A DNA stretch of 64,000 nucleotides from an uncultured Christensenellaceae bacterium (GCA_910588425.1 CAJUPM010000011.1:1-64000), one strand, 5' to 3'; positions 23,789-32,923 are shown, numbered from the stretch's first letter. The notes: generated by a model not told the origin, from the sequence alone. Made by a program: numbers and translations.

Positions 23789-24913
23789 CTATTTTACTGT
23801 GATGAGCTCATATTCCTGCGTGCCGATGCCCAGCTTTTCCGCGTGCTCCAGGCAGGATTTCCACTCGACGTTGGGGCTGACATGGTAGAAATGGTCTTTG
23901 CCCTCGCAGTGGTGCTCCCGCAGGCCCTCGTCCAGCTTGCTGCCGGGGATGGGAATCTGCGCGTTGCAGGCGTCTGCGCAGGCCTTATCCAGCGCGACCG
24001 GGTCGAAGGAGGCAAACATGCCGACGTTGGGGATGATGGGCATGTCGTTCTCGGCGTGGCAGTCGCAGTAGGGCGAGACGTCCATGACGATGTTGATATG
24101 GAAGCAGGGGCGGCCATCCACGACGGCTTTGGTGTATTCCGCCATCTTCATGTTCAGCTCTTTGCAGGAACTGTCTGTGCTGTTGGAAATGGCGTTGAAG
24201 TTGCAGTGCCCGATGCAGCGCCCGCAGCCGACGCACTTGTTATGGTCGATGCTGGCTTTGCGCTTGTCGTCGAAGGAGATGGCGCTGTGCGCGCACTGCT
24301 TGGTGCAGGCGCCGCAGCCCCGGCAAAGATCCGGATCGATTTCCGGCTTGCCGCTGTTGTGCTGTTCCATCTTGCCGGCTCTGGAGCCGCAGCCCATGCC
24401 GATATTCTTGATGGCGCCGCCAAAGCCCGTGCATTCGTGTCCCTTGAAATGCGAAAGCGAAAGGAAAACATCCGCATCCATAATGGCGCGGCCAATTTTT
24501 GCTTCTTTGACCAGCTCGCCGCCTGCGACCGGGACGTCCACCTCATCCGTGCCCTTGAGCCCGTCTGCGATGATGACATTGCAGCCGGTGGAGAAAGGGG
24601 AGAAGCCGTTCTCATAGGCAGCGTCGATATGCTCCAGGGCGTGCTTGCGGCGGCCGACATAGAGCGTATTGCAGTCTGTCAGGAAGGGCAGGCCTTTCTG
24701 CTCTTTGACGACGTCGGCCACAGCCTTGGCGAAATTGGGGCGCAGAAATGCCAGGTTGCCCGGCTCGCCAAAGTGAATCTTAATGGCGACGAATTTATCC
24801 TCCATATCGATGGTGCCGATGCCGGCTTTTTTGATGAGCTTTTTCAGCTTATCCGGCAGGCTGATGCTGTTATGTGTGTGCATGTCTGTGAAATAGACTT
24901 TTGATTTTTCCAT
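23789..24913 (-). CDS. DUF362 protein with two 4Fe-4S clusters
   Basis: 374 residues: an N-terminal DUF362 domain (KIHFGEPGNLAFLRP, FLTDCNTLY, LSLSHFKGHECTGFGGAIKN) and, near residues 193-240, two ferredoxin-type cluster motifs CRGCGACTKQC and CVGCGRCIGHC. The family is widespread in anaerobes as an iron-sulfur protein of uncertain role, presumably in electron transfer. The start at 24913 follows AGGAGG; a longer reading to 24934 begins on that site. It is monocistronic on the minus strand. Confidence 0.85.
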   Translation of the reverse strand: MEKSKVYFTDMHTHNSISLPDKLKKLIKKAGIGTIDMEDKFVAIKIHFGEPGNLAFLRPNFAKAVADVVKEQKGLPFLTDCNTLYVGRRKHALEHIDAAYENGFSPFSTGCNVIIADGLKGTDEVDVPVAGGELVKEAKIGRAIMDADVFLSLSHFKGHECTGFGGAIKNIGMGCGSRAGKMEQHNSGKPEIDPDLCRGCGACTKQCAHSAISFDDKRKASIDHNKCVGCGRCIGHCNFNAISNSTDSSCKELNMKMAEYTKAVVDGRPCFHINIVMDVSPYCDCHAENDMPIIPNVGMFASFDPVALDKACADACNAQIPIPGSKLDEGLREHHCEGKDHFYHVSPNVEWKSCLEHAEKLGIGTQEYELITVK

Positions 24914-25088
24914 TGCTTCCTCCTGATGCTGCAAAAATATTTCAATTATAGTTTAAACCATGAAGTGCACTTTAAGTCAAGCGGCCAGGCGGAAAAACTC
25001 CAGAATCTGCGCGCGTGGTGCCGCCCTGTTTTAGAAATAGTTGAAGCTGAAATAGGAATAATTATATATTAAATACTATATGAAATTA

Positions 25089-25111
25089 GCCGCTGTAGAA
25101 ACCACAGCGGC
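25089..25111 (-). terminator. probable terminator after aminotransferase
   Basis: GCCGCTGT and ACAGCGGC pair across seven bases. The T-rich tail on the minus strand is only TAATTTCAT, so termination may be weak. Confidence 0.5.
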
Positions 25112-25148
25112 CGGAGAAAATAGGAAAGATGAAAATAGCGAATGAGCG

Positions 25149-26342
25149 CTATCTTCGGCGTTGGTAATGCTGGATGAGCCGGTAGAAAGCATCCAGCGAG
25201 CGTTCCACCTTTTCCGTCGGGACGCAGTAGGAGAGGCGGAAGTGGCCTTTGCAGCCAAAGGTGTCGCCGGGGACGAGGAAGAGGTTTTCCTCCTGCGCTT
25301 TTGCGCAGAATGCGTTGGCATCGGGCTCCAGGCTGCGCGGGAAGAGATAGAAAGTTCCGCCCGGCTCGACGCACTCATAGCCCATCTCGAGCAGGGCCGG
25401 GTAGAGCAGATTTTTGTTGCGCTCGTAGACCGAGAGATCTGCCATCTGCCCAATCGTCTTGGCGGCGGCTAGCTGAATGAGCACGGAAGTGCTGTCGTGG
25501 CCGATAAAGCGGGAGATCTGCGAAAACATGGGCAGCAGATGCTCGCGGCCGGCGCAGTCTTCTGCCACGGCGATATAACCAAGGCGCTGGCCCGGAATCG
25601 AGAGAGATTTGCTGAAGGAATAGCAAACCAGCGTATTTGTGTAATACTTCGGAACGCACGGAACCACAAAACCGGAGAAAACGATCTCCCGGTACGGCTC
25701 ATCCGAAAGCAGGTAAATCGGGTGGCCAAACTGCTTTTGCTTTGCCTCCAAAATCTCGGCCAGGCGGCGCAGAGTCTGCTCGGTATAGACGACGCCCGTG
25801 GGGTTATTGGGCGAATCGATGATGACGGCCGCCGTCTTTTCGCAGATCAGCTGCTCAAAAGCCTCAAAATTGATCTGGAACGTATCAATATTGGCCGGGA
25901 CAACCTTCAAGATGCCGCCAGCGCCATCCACATACGGTGCGTATTCGGGGAAAAACGGGGCAAAGGTGATGACTTCCTCGCCGGGGCTCACCACAGCGCG
26001 CAGAGCGTGCGCCATTGCTCCGGCCGCGCCGCTGGCAATGAAAATATCCTCCGGGCAGTACTGCGTGGCGAAGCGGGCGTTGAGGTCGGCTACGATAGCC
26101 TCGCGCAGAGCAGGCGCACCGCCGCTGTGGCAGTAGCTGTGAAGCTCTATGTGCGGCGTGCGGCGCACAATCTCCACGACGGCATCGGCAAACTGCTCCG
26201 GGGCGGGCACGCTCGGGTTACCCATGCTGTAATCGAACACATTTTCGCCGCCAATCTCCGCCGCGCGCTGAAGGGCAGCCCGATAGGCAAGGCCGATGCT
26301 GGAGCTTAACTGCGTCATTCTGAGATATTTTTCGGATAGCAT
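25149..26342 (-). CDS. pyridoxal phosphate-dependent aminotransferase, class I
   Basis: 397-residue fold type I aminotransferase, related to aspartate aminotransferases. The motif SPNNPTGVVY binds the substrate, SDEPYREIVF carries the PLP Asp and Tyr, and YSFSKSLSIPGQRLGY holds the PLP lysine. The N-terminal FDYSMGNPSVPAPE is typical of the AspB-like group in Clostridia. The exact amino donor is not evident. The gene stands alone between terminators. Confidence 0.9.
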   Translation of the reverse strand: MLSEKYLRMTQLSSSIGLAYRAALQRAAEIGGENVFDYSMGNPSVPAPEQFADAVVEIVRRTPHIELHSYCHSGGAPALREAIVADLNARFATQYCPEDIFIASGAAGAMAHALRAVVSPGEEVITFAPFFPEYAPYVDGAGGILKVVPANIDTFQINFEAFEQLICEKTAAVIIDSPNNPTGVVYTEQTLRRLAEILEAKQKQFGHPIYLLSDEPYREIVFSGFVVPCVPKYYTNTLVCYSFSKSLSIPGQRLGYIAVAEDCAGREHLLPMFSQISRFIGHDSTSVLIQLAAAKTIGQMADLSVYERNKNLLYPALLEMGYECVEPGGTFYLFPRSLEPDANAFCAKAQEENLFLVPGDTFGCKGHFRLSYCVPTEKVERSLDAFYRLIQHYQRRR

Positions 26343-26393
26343 TGCAAACTCCTTTATGAATAAATTTAAAAACTATCTTTCTTTATGCAACTC

Positions 26394-26422
26394 ATTTTAC
26401 TCCTATTTTCTATAAAAAACAA
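26394..26422 (-). promoter_or_regulatory. promoter for the aminotransferase gene
   Basis: On the minus strand TTGTTT (26417-26422) and TAAAAT (26394-26399) are 17 nt apart, about 50 nt before the start codon. Confidence 0.55.
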
Positions 26423-26465
26423 GCTATTTTGCAATTTATATAAATAGAAATTGCAAAATAGCTTT
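26421..26465 (-). terminator. terminator after GNAT gene at 26585
   Basis: A 17-bp A/T-rich perfect stem, AAGCTATTTTGCAATTT with AAATTGCAAAATAGCTT, is followed on the minus strand by GTTTTTT. It ends the exonuclease-GNAT transcript. The stretch 26466-26584 between it and the GNAT stop holds no gene I can see. Confidence 0.82.
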
Positions 26466-26584
26466 TGTTTGAGAAGTAAGAGGGCGATAGAAAGAGAAGG
26501 TAGCCTATCTGAAAAACGGATAAAACCAAGCGTTTTCCCATAAAATGCCGCAAAGAGCAGGAAAGCATTTTGCAGGAAGAAGGG

Positions 26585-27139
26585 CTAATCCTGCAAAAGC
26601 ACATACTCCATTTGGCAATCGTAAGGCTCCTTTTCGGCATATTCCCGGCTGATCCAAAGGGCATCGACGCACCCAATGGAGCGATAGAAGGCCTGGGATT
26701 CCTCGGCCGAATGGGCGGAAATATAGAGCTTTTGCGCGCCATGCTCCCGCGCCCAGACGGCGCACTGCAAAAAGAGTGCGCGGCCGAGCCCCTTGCGCCG
26801 ATAGCGGTTATCCGTGTGCAGTTCCAGAAGATCGGCATATTCCTGCTGCGGGCCAATGCGGCCGCCCGAAACGGCCGAAAAAGCCACGATCTCGCCCCGA
26901 TCGCCCAGTGCGGCAAAAACAGCGCCGCCCTCTGCGAGATACTGGCGCAGCTGTTCGGCTATTTTCCGGCGCTCCTGCGCATCCCAATCGTCAATAAAGG
27001 GTTCGGGGACGATTGCCCACTGCCCGTTCTTTTTGCGCCAGACGTTCTGCACAACCTGCCGGCGCGCAAACGCATCCAGGCAGTCCGGAGTGAGATCCGA
27101 TTCTAATAGAGACTGAATTGGATAATGTGTGGTATTCAT
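26585..27139 (-). CDS. GNAT family N-acetyltransferase
   Basis: 184 residues. The acetyl-CoA binding motif A reads LELHTDNRYRRKGLGRALF (the R/Q-x-x-G-x-G/A core is RRKGLG), with AHSAEESQAFYRSIGC as motif B and a YDCQMEYVL C-terminal strand. The substrate is unknown. The ATG at 27139 has GGAG six bases ahead; upstream ATGs at 27151 and 27223 are less well placed. It begins 19 nt after the exonuclease stop, so both share a transcript. Confidence 0.82.
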   Translation of the reverse strand: MNTTHYPIQSLLESDLTPDCLDAFARRQVVQNVWRKKNGQWAIVPEPFIDDWDAQERRKIAEQLRQYLAEGGAVFAALGDRGEIVAFSAVSGGRIGPQQEYADLLELHTDNRYRRKGLGRALFLQCAVWAREHGAQKLYISAHSAEESQAFYRSIGCVDALWISREYAEKEPYDCQMEYVLLQD

Positions 27140-27158
27140 ATAAAACTCCATTTTCTTT

Positions 27159-28082
27159 TTATTTTTGGGGGAAGCAAAGCTGGAATAGCTTCGCGTCCAT
27201 GAGCGAGAGAAAGGCCTGCTCATCGATGATTTGGATGGCGCTTCCTCTTTGCCGCAGGGTCAGAGCCTTGCTCTTCTGGCTGCTTTGCCTGCCGGGAACG
27301 CCCAGCACCAGGTAATCCGTATAGCTGGAGACGCAGCTCTGCACCATCCCGCCGCCCCGAATGACGGCCTCCATCGCTTTTGCCCGGGGCATTTGCAGTT
27401 TTCCGGAAAAGACAAAGCTCTTTTCATAGAGCGAATCGCAAAAAGCTTCGCCGCTCTCCCAGGCTTCCAGCAGTGAGCCGGGCAGCGGGTAGGAGGGCTG
27501 GAGGCGGCAGGGGCGATAACCGCCGGAGGCAGAGCAGGAGCCTGGAAACACGCGGAAATGCCTTTTCACATCCCCAAGCGTTTGAAGATGATTTTGCCGC
27601 ATGAGATGGCAGAGAATCCCGGCGCAGGCAATGGCATCAGATTCGGCCTGGTGGTGCGCCAGCGAGATGCCCAGGGCATCTGAGACGACGTTCAGGCGAT
27701 GCGATGGCAGGGCGGGAAAGGCTCGGCGGGAGAGCAGGACGGTGCAGAGCAGGCGCATATCGGGAAGCGGAAGGCCGTAAAAGGCCAGTGTGCTTCTGAG
27801 CACGCCAATATCAAAGGGCGCGTTGTGCGCGGCGACGACAGCGTTCTCGAAATGCGCGGATATTTGCGGCCAAAGCTGTGCGAAAGTCGGCGCCTGGAAG
27901 ACGTCCCGCTCGGTCAGGCCGTGGATTGCCGTGGTAAACGGATCAAAATAGAAAGGCTCTGGGCGGATGAGATAGCTGGTATGGCCCGCAAGCGCTCCAT
28001 CCCGCACGAAAGCAAGGCCAATGCTGCAAGCGCTGGTCGGGTGGTTATTGGCCGTCTCAAAATCGATTGCGATAAAATCCAT
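27159..28082 (-). CDS. DnaQ-type 3'-5' exonuclease with C-terminal BRCT domain
   Basis: 307 residues. The N-terminal half is a DEDD exonuclease: motif I FIAIDFETANN with the metal-binding Asp-x-Glu, motif II region NAPFDIGVLRS, and motif III HHQAESDAIACA. The C-terminal part (about residues 215-300, SFVFSGKLQMPRAKAMEAVIRGGG..YLVLG) is a BRCT domain like that of NAD-dependent DNA ligase. The pairing suggests DNA repair or proofreading outside the replicase. It is the first gene of a two-gene unit with a GNAT gene. Confidence 0.88.
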   Translation of the reverse strand: MDFIAIDFETANNHPTSACSIGLAFVRDGALAGHTSYLIRPEPFYFDPFTTAIHGLTERDVFQAPTFAQLWPQISAHFENAVVAAHNAPFDIGVLRSTLAFYGLPLPDMRLLCTVLLSRRAFPALPSHRLNVVSDALGISLAHHQAESDAIACAGILCHLMRQNHLQTLGDVKRHFRVFPGSCSASGGYRPCRLQPSYPLPGSLLEAWESGEAFCDSLYEKSFVFSGKLQMPRAKAMEAVIRGGGMVQSCVSSYTDYLVLGVPGRQSSQKSKALTLRQRGSAIQIIDEQAFLSLMDAKLFQLCFPQK

Positions 28083-28140
28083 ACTTCTCTCCTAAGGGGA
28101 TTGTACCCTATTTTAGGGCGGAACGCAAAGAAAAGAATCA

Positions 28141-28166
28141 AAAAAGCGGGCAGGGCTGCCCGCTCG
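28141..28166 (-). terminator. terminator of the fatty acid operon
   Basis: AGCGGGCA and TGCCCGCT pair; on the minus strand TTTTTT follows. It lies 19 nt after the degV stop codon. Confidence 0.88.
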
Positions 28167-28184
28167 CTTTTATGGTGTAAAAAA

Positions 28185-29012
28185 TTATTTTTCCGGATCC
28201 CGCCAGATAGCGCTGATGACGTCCAGCCCCAGGTGAATGCCCAGCACGGGCCCGACCCGGCGGATGGGAACTGCGCACCCGCATTTTTCCTCCAGCATCT
28301 TGGCCAGGCGCAGGGCGGAATCCTTCTCGCTGATATATTCCACTAAAACGTCCTGGGCATGGGGCGGGACGTTTTTTGCCAGAGCTCGCAGCTGCTCGGC
28401 CTTGCCGTGCGCCATGCCGCAGGAGATGACCGCCCCTTCCCGGCAGGAGAGAAGCGGGCGCAGGTTCAAAATCGTGCCCACAGACTGGCGGACGGGCCCC
28501 AGCCTGCCGCTGCGCCGCAATGGCGCCATATCCGCCACCGAGAACCAGGTCTCGATTTGGCTGCGCATCGCCAGGATGGCCTGCGCGGTCTGATCCAGAG
28601 AATAGCCCTGATCCAGCATCCGGCGTGCCTGGCGGATGAGGATGAGCAGGCCGCCGGCCGTCGTATGCGAATCCACGACCCGGATGCCGCCCCCGCCCAA
28701 CTCCCGCGCGCAGACGGAAGCATTGGAGAAAGTTCCCGAGAGCCGGGAAGAGATGGTCAGGCAGAGCACCTGAACATCCGCGCTGCGCAGGCTGGCGAAC
28801 GCCTTCATATAAGAGCCGATGGAGGCCTGGGAAGTATGCAGTTCGTTCCCTCCGGCAGCGATAAAACGCTCGAAATCGCCGTTTTCATTGAGGAAATTTT
28901 CTGCGTATACCGTCCCGGCGACGGTATACGTCATAGGAATGCAAACGACGCCGAGGTCTTTGGCCTCTTGCCGGGTGAGCCCGGCGGTGCTGTCGGTTAC
29001 GATTGCGATCAT
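28185..29012 (-). CDS. DegV family protein, probable fatty-acid-binding FakB
   Basis: 275-residue DegV protein; the family binds a fatty acid and presents it to the kinase FakA. The N-terminal domain begins IAIVTDSTAGLTRQEAKDLGV, with CLTISSRLSGTFSNA and the typical VVDSHTTAGGLLILI, and the C-terminal half carries RPLLSCREGAVI. Its ATG overlaps the accA stop by four bases, making it the last gene of the fatty acid synthesis operon. That coupling supports a lipid role. A FakA partner is not in the window. Confidence 0.9.
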   Translation of the reverse strand: MIAIVTDSTAGLTRQEAKDLGVVCIPMTYTVAGTVYAENFLNENGDFERFIAAGGNELHTSQASIGSYMKAFASLRSADVQVLCLTISSRLSGTFSNASVCARELGGGGIRVVDSHTTAGGLLILIRQARRMLDQGYSLDQTAQAILAMRSQIETWFSVADMAPLRRSGRLGPVRQSVGTILNLRPLLSCREGAVISCGMAHGKAEQLRALAKNVPPHAQDVLVEYISEKDSALRLAKMLEEKCGCAVPIRRVGPVLGIHLGLDVISAIWRDPEK

Positions 29013-29797
29013 TGTTTTGGCCTCCCAATTTTGCGGAATTTTTCGTATCTGTGATCCAGCAGTTGCTGCGCATCCAGCGAGCCGTAGTGCGCCAGGCGCT
29101 CTTTCAGCGCCTGCTTTAGCTCGGCATAAACCGGGGCGAAATCTGCCCCCGGCTTAGGTTCGGAAAAGACGCGCTCGATGACGCCCATCTCCAGCAGATC
29201 TTCTGCGGTAATTTTGAGCGCCTCGCAGGCCTCCTGCACTTTGGAAGCATCCTTCCAGATGATGCTGGCGGCCCCTTCGGGCGAGATGACGGAGTAGACT
29301 GCGTTTTCCAACATCCAGACTTCGTCGCAGACGGCCAGCGCCAGCGCGCCTCCACTGCCTCCCTCGCCGATTAAAATGCTGATACAGGGCGTTTTCAGGG
29401 CGGAGAGCTCCATGAGGTTCTGGGCGATAGCGCTGCCCTGGCCGCGTTCTTCCGCACCAATGCCGCAGTATGCGCCGGAGGTATCCACCAGGCAGATGAC
29501 CGGGCGGCCGAACTTCTCCGCCTGCCGCATGAGCCGAAGCGCCTTGCGGTAGCCTTCCGGGTGCACGGAGCCGAAATTGCGATCCACCTTCTCCTTGGTA
29601 TCCGCGCCCTTTTCTATCGCGATGACGGTAACGGGTTGGCCGTCCAGCCGGGCAATGCCGGCCAAAATGGCATGGTCGTCGCTGTAAAGGCGATCGCCGT
29701 GCAGCTCGAAGAAATCCGTAAACAGGGCAGAGATGTAGCTGGCGGCGGTGGGGCGGCCCTTAGCGCGGGCCGCGCATAAGCGTTCATAAGCCCTCAT
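29009..29797 (-). CDS. accA: acetyl-CoA carboxylase carboxyltransferase subunit alpha
   Basis: 262-residue half of the carboxyltransferase that moves CO2 from biotin to acetyl-CoA, giving malonyl-CoA. Crotonase-fold blocks are clear: GDRLYSDDHAILAGIARL, NFGSVHPEGYRKALRLM, and IGEGGSGGALALAV. It lacks the long N-terminal extension of the Proteobacterial form. It overlaps accD by four bases upstream and degV by four downstream. Confidence 0.95.
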   Translation of the reverse strand: MRAYERLCAARAKGRPTAASYISALFTDFFELHGDRLYSDDHAILAGIARLDGQPVTVIAIEKGADTKEKVDRNFGSVHPEGYRKALRLMRQAEKFGRPVICLVDTSGAYCGIGAEERGQGSAIAQNLMELSALKTPCISILIGEGGSGGALALAVCDEVWMLENAVYSVISPEGAASIIWKDASKVQEACEALKITAEDLLEMGVIERVFSEPKPGADFAPVYAELKQALKERLAHYGSLDAQQLLDHRYEKFRKIGRPKQ

Positions 29798-30657
29798 GCC
29801 GCGCCTCCTTCATGCAGGCCGAGCAGCAGGCTGATGGTCTGCTTCTGCTGGCGGCGATCCACGATGCTGTCTACAAAGCCCTTTTGGATGAGAAATTCCG
29901 AGCGCTGGAAGCCCTCGGGCAATTTCTGGCGAATGGTCTGCTCGATGACTCTGGGCCCGGCAAACCCGATGAGCGCGCCCGGCTCGGCCAGAATGATATC
30001 GCCCTCCATGGCAAAGCTGGCCGTGACGCCGCCGGTAGTCGGGTCGGTCAGCACGGTGAGATAGAGCAGGCCGGCCTGGCTGTGGCGCTGAACTGCGGCG
30101 CTGGTTTTGGCCATCTGCATCAGGGATAAAATGCCCTCCTGAATGCGCGCACCGCCCGAGACCGTGTAGCCCAGAACCGGAAGCTTTTTGGCCAGAGCGG
30201 CCTCGAAAAGCAGCGTGATTTTTTCGCCCACAGCCGTGCCCATGCTGCCCATGAAGAACAGCGAATCCATGACGAACAGCGCGCAGTCGTGCCCGCCGAC
30301 CTGGCAGAACCCGGTAACGACGCCCTCGTTCTCGCCGCTGTTTTTCATCGCGCCCTCCAGCTTTTTGGCATAGCCGGGGAATGTGCTGCTGGCAGTGGAA
30401 GTGAGATCCTGGTTGATTTCGGTAAAACTATCCGTGTCTGCAATGAGCGCGATGCGCTCCCGGGCAGAGAGGCGGAAATGATGCCCGCAATCCGGGCAGA
30501 CAAAGCAGCCCGCCTGCAAATCCGAGAGAAAGCAGAGCTTTTTGCAGGAAGGGCAGGAGCGGCAAAGCTCGTCGGGTACCTGCGGCGCCTCCTGCCGGCC
30601 CTTCTCCTGCCCCTCGAGATCTACATTGGGGTTGAGAAACATGCTTTTTTTGAGCAT
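29794..30657 (-). CDS. accD: acetyl-CoA carboxylase carboxyltransferase subunit beta
   Basis: 287-residue partner of AccA. The N-terminal zinc ribbon has four cysteines as CPSC and CPDC (about residues 36-58), followed by the crotonase fold with MDSLFFMGSMGTAVGEK, SGGARIQEGILSLMQMAK and the ATASFAMEGDIILAEPGALIGFAG type block. Overlap with accA by four bases fits the equal dosage of the two subunits. It begins after a 36-nt gap from accC. Confidence 0.95.
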   Translation of the reverse strand: MLKKSMFLNPNVDLEGQEKGRQEAPQVPDELCRSCPSCKKLCFLSDLQAGCFVCPDCGHHFRLSARERIALIADTDSFTEINQDLTSTASSTFPGYAKKLEGAMKNSGENEGVVTGFCQVGGHDCALFVMDSLFFMGSMGTAVGEKITLLFEAALAKKLPVLGYTVSGGARIQEGILSLMQMAKTSAAVQRHSQAGLLYLTVLTDPTTGGVTASFAMEGDIILAEPGALIGFAGPRVIEQTIRQKLPEGFQRSEFLIQKGFVDSIVDRRQQKQTISLLLGLHEGGAA

Positions 30658-30693
30658 AGAACTCCTCCTGGTTTGAGGTTGTTTGGTGATAGG

Positions 30694-32034
30694 TTATTTC
30701 TGCTCCCGCCTTGCGAGAAAATCTGTCGTATAAGAGCCGTCCAAAAATTCCGGCTCGGAGATGAGATCGACCTGAAGCTCCCGGTTGTTTTCGATCCCCT
30801 CCACGATGGTCTCGCAGAGCGCCGCTTTCATTTTGCGGATGGCCTCCTGGCGCGTGCCCGCATGGACGATGAGCTTGCCGACCATGGAGTCATAGAAGGG
30901 GGGGATGGCATAGCCCTGGTAGAGCGCGGTATCAAAGCGCACGTTTGGGCCGCCCGGGATATGCAATAGGTTGATGGTCCCGCAGCTGGGGCGGAAATTA
31001 TGCAGCGGATCTTCGGCGTTGATGCGGCATTCGATGGCATGGCCGGATAGATGCACATCCTGCTGACAAAAGTCCAGCTCCATGCCCGCGGCGACGCGGA
31101 TCTGCCATTTGACGAGGTCTAGCCCCGTCACCATCTCGGTTACCGGGTGCTCGACCTGCAGGCGGGTGTTCATCTCCATGAAATAGAAATGCCCATCCGG
31201 CCCAAGCAGGAATTCGATGGTCCCAAGGCCGCGGTAGTCGACTGCTTTGGCGGCTTTGATGGAGGCCTCGATCATCTGGGCACGCGTTTCCTCCGAAATA
31301 GCGGGGGAGGGGCTCTCCTCGATGAGCTTTTGGTTTTTGCGCTGCATCGAGCATTCCCGCTCTCCCAGGCAGACGACCCCGCCGTAGTTATCGCAGAGCA
31401 GCTGCATCTCGATATGCTTGGAGGGCGCAAGGAATTTTTCCATGTAGACGGCGCCGTCGCCAAAAGCGCTCTCCGCTTCGGCGGTCGCCGCCAGAAAAGC
31501 GCGCTCCAGATCCTCTTTTTTCTCCACTTTGCGGATGCCGCGCCCGCCGCCGCCTGAGCGTGCCTTGACGAGCAGGGGATAGCCAATGGCGTCGCCCTCC
31601 GCAAACGCCTCCGCCACGGAGGGGATGATGCCGCCGCCCGGGATGACGGGAACGCCCGCCGCCCGCATGGTGCGCTTGGCCTCATCCTTATCACCCATGC
31701 GGGTGATGACCTCGCTGGGCGGGCCGATAAAGCTGATATGGCACTCCTCGCAGAGCTGGGCGAAGTGCGCGTTTTCCGAGAGCAGGCCGTATCCTGGGTG
31801 GATGGCCTGTGCGCCGCAGGCAACAGCCGTGGAAAGCAGCGCCGTCATATTCAGATAGCTTTGGGCGACGGGCGCCGGCCCGATGCAGATGCTCTCATCC
31901 GCCAGACTGACGTGCAGCGCATCCCGGTCTGCCTCGGAAAAGACGGCCACCGTCGTGATGCCCATTTCCTTGCAGGCGCGGATGATGCGCACGGCGATCT
32001 CCCCGCGGTTTGCAATGAGTATTTTTGAAAACAT
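30694..32034 (-). CDS. accC: biotin carboxylase subunit of acetyl-CoA carboxylase
   Basis: 446-residue ATP-grasp enzyme that carboxylates biotin on AccB. Start FSKILIANRGEIAVRIIRACKEMG, ATP-binding glycine loop ARSGGGGRGIRKV, and the catalytic EMNTRLQVEHPVTEM region are all present; length is standard. It lies 4 nt after fabZ and ahead of accD. Confidence 0.96.
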   Translation of the reverse strand: MFSKILIANRGEIAVRIIRACKEMGITTVAVFSEADRDALHVSLADESICIGPAPVAQSYLNMTALLSTAVACGAQAIHPGYGLLSENAHFAQLCEECHISFIGPPSEVITRMGDKDEAKRTMRAAGVPVIPGGGIIPSVAEAFAEGDAIGYPLLVKARSGGGGRGIRKVEKKEDLERAFLAATAEAESAFGDGAVYMEKFLAPSKHIEMQLLCDNYGGVVCLGERECSMQRKNQKLIEESPSPAISEETRAQMIEASIKAAKAVDYRGLGTIEFLLGPDGHFYFMEMNTRLQVEHPVTEMVTGLDLVKWQIRVAAGMELDFCQQDVHLSGHAIECRINAEDPLHNFRPSCGTINLLHIPGGPNVRFDTALYQGYAIPPFYDSMVGKLIVHAGTRQEAIRKMKAALCETIVEGIENNRELQVDLISEPEFLDGSYTTDFLARREQK

Positions 32035-32038
32035 CGGC

Positions 32039-32458
32039 CTACCGCCCTTCGATTAGGGCGAAGGAAAGCTCGCCCGAGGAGCAGAGTTTTCCGCCGACAG
32101 ATGCTTCGCACCTGGTAAAGAAAAAGGGCCCTTTCTGCCTTGTGATATAGGCGGAGATCTCCAGCGTATCCCCGGGGAAAACCTTGTTTTTAAAGCGGGC
32201 TTTGTCGATGCCGGTATAGTAGGGCGTCTTGCCCACAAGCTCATCCTTTAAAAGAATGCAGCAGGTTTGCGCCATAATTTCGCAGAGCACCACGCCGGGA
32301 ACCACGGGGTTGCCGGGAAAATGCCCCTGCAAGAACCATTCGTCTCCCCGAACGCGGTAAATTCCGTGGGCAACCTTATTTTCATCCACTTCTACTTCGT
32401 CTACCAGCAGCATGGGCTCCCGATGCGGGAGGAAGGTTTTGATTTCTTCTCTGTTCAT
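32039..32458 (-). CDS. fabZ: 3-hydroxyacyl-ACP dehydratase
   Basis: 139-residue hot-dog fold dehydratase that removes water from 3-hydroxyacyl-ACP. The catalytic histidine sits in GHFPGNPVVPGV and the glutamate in CEIMAQ, in the usual spacing; the opening FLPHREPMLLVDEV is canonical. No separate FabA or FabN isomerase is in the operon, so if unsaturated acids are made here the isomerase lies elsewhere. It lies between accB and accC. Confidence 0.95.
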   Translation of the reverse strand: MNREEIKTFLPHREPMLLVDEVEVDENKVAHGIYRVRGDEWFLQGHFPGNPVVPGVVLCEIMAQTCCILLKDELVGKTPYYTGIDKARFKNKVFPGDTLEISAYITRQKGPFFFTRCEASVGGKLCSSGELSFALIEGR

Positions 32459-32467
32459 CCTGCCCTC

Positions 32468-32923
32468 CTAGAAGATTTTAAAGAGCGGCTGGCCAAATTC
32501 CACGACATCGCCGCTTTTTACGCAGATATCTACCACTTCGCCGTCCTGCTCGGCAGTGATCTCGTTCATCAGCTTCATGGCCTCGATGATGCAGAGCACA
32601 TCGCCCTTTTTGACCTTGCTGCCCACTTTGACAAAGGGCTCCTGATCCGGGGCGGGCGTGGCATAGAACACGCCCACCATCGGGGAAGTTACCAGGCTGA
32701 TGGCGTTAAAATCCAGGCCGGGATCATCCAGCGGCTCGCCGGATGCCGGCGCCTGCTCCGGCATGGAAGCCATGGGAAGCGGCGCAGGAACAGAGCTCTG
32801 AACGATCTGCGCAGGCGCGCTTTTTTCCAGGCGGATGCGCGTTTCGCCCTCTTCCAGCTCCAGAGCTGTCAGGTTGGCATCCTGCAAAATCCCTGCCAGT
32901 TCGCGGATGGTCTTGATGTTCAT
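32468..32923 (-). CDS. accB: biotin carboxyl carrier protein
   Basis: 151 residues: N-terminal domain (about 1-35), a Pro/Ala-rich linker and a C-terminal biotinyl domain (about 75-151) with the modified lysine in IEAMKLMNEI. SPMVGVFY and GDVLCIIEA are typical. It shuttles carboxybiotin between AccC and AccAD. The ATG overlaps the fabF stop by four bases. Confidence 0.95.
   Translation of the reverse strand: MNIKTIRELAGILQDANLTALELEEGETRIRLEKSAPAQIVQSSVPAPLPMASMPEQAPASGEPLDDPGLDFNAISLVTSPMVGVFYATPAPDQEPFVKVGSKVKKGDVLCIIEAMKLMNEITAEQDGEVVDICVKSGDVVEFGQPLFKIF

Noticed and set aside
26410..26916. Minus-strand reading frame across the terminator
   Set aside because: It overlaps the GNAT gene in another frame and crosses a clear terminator hairpin.
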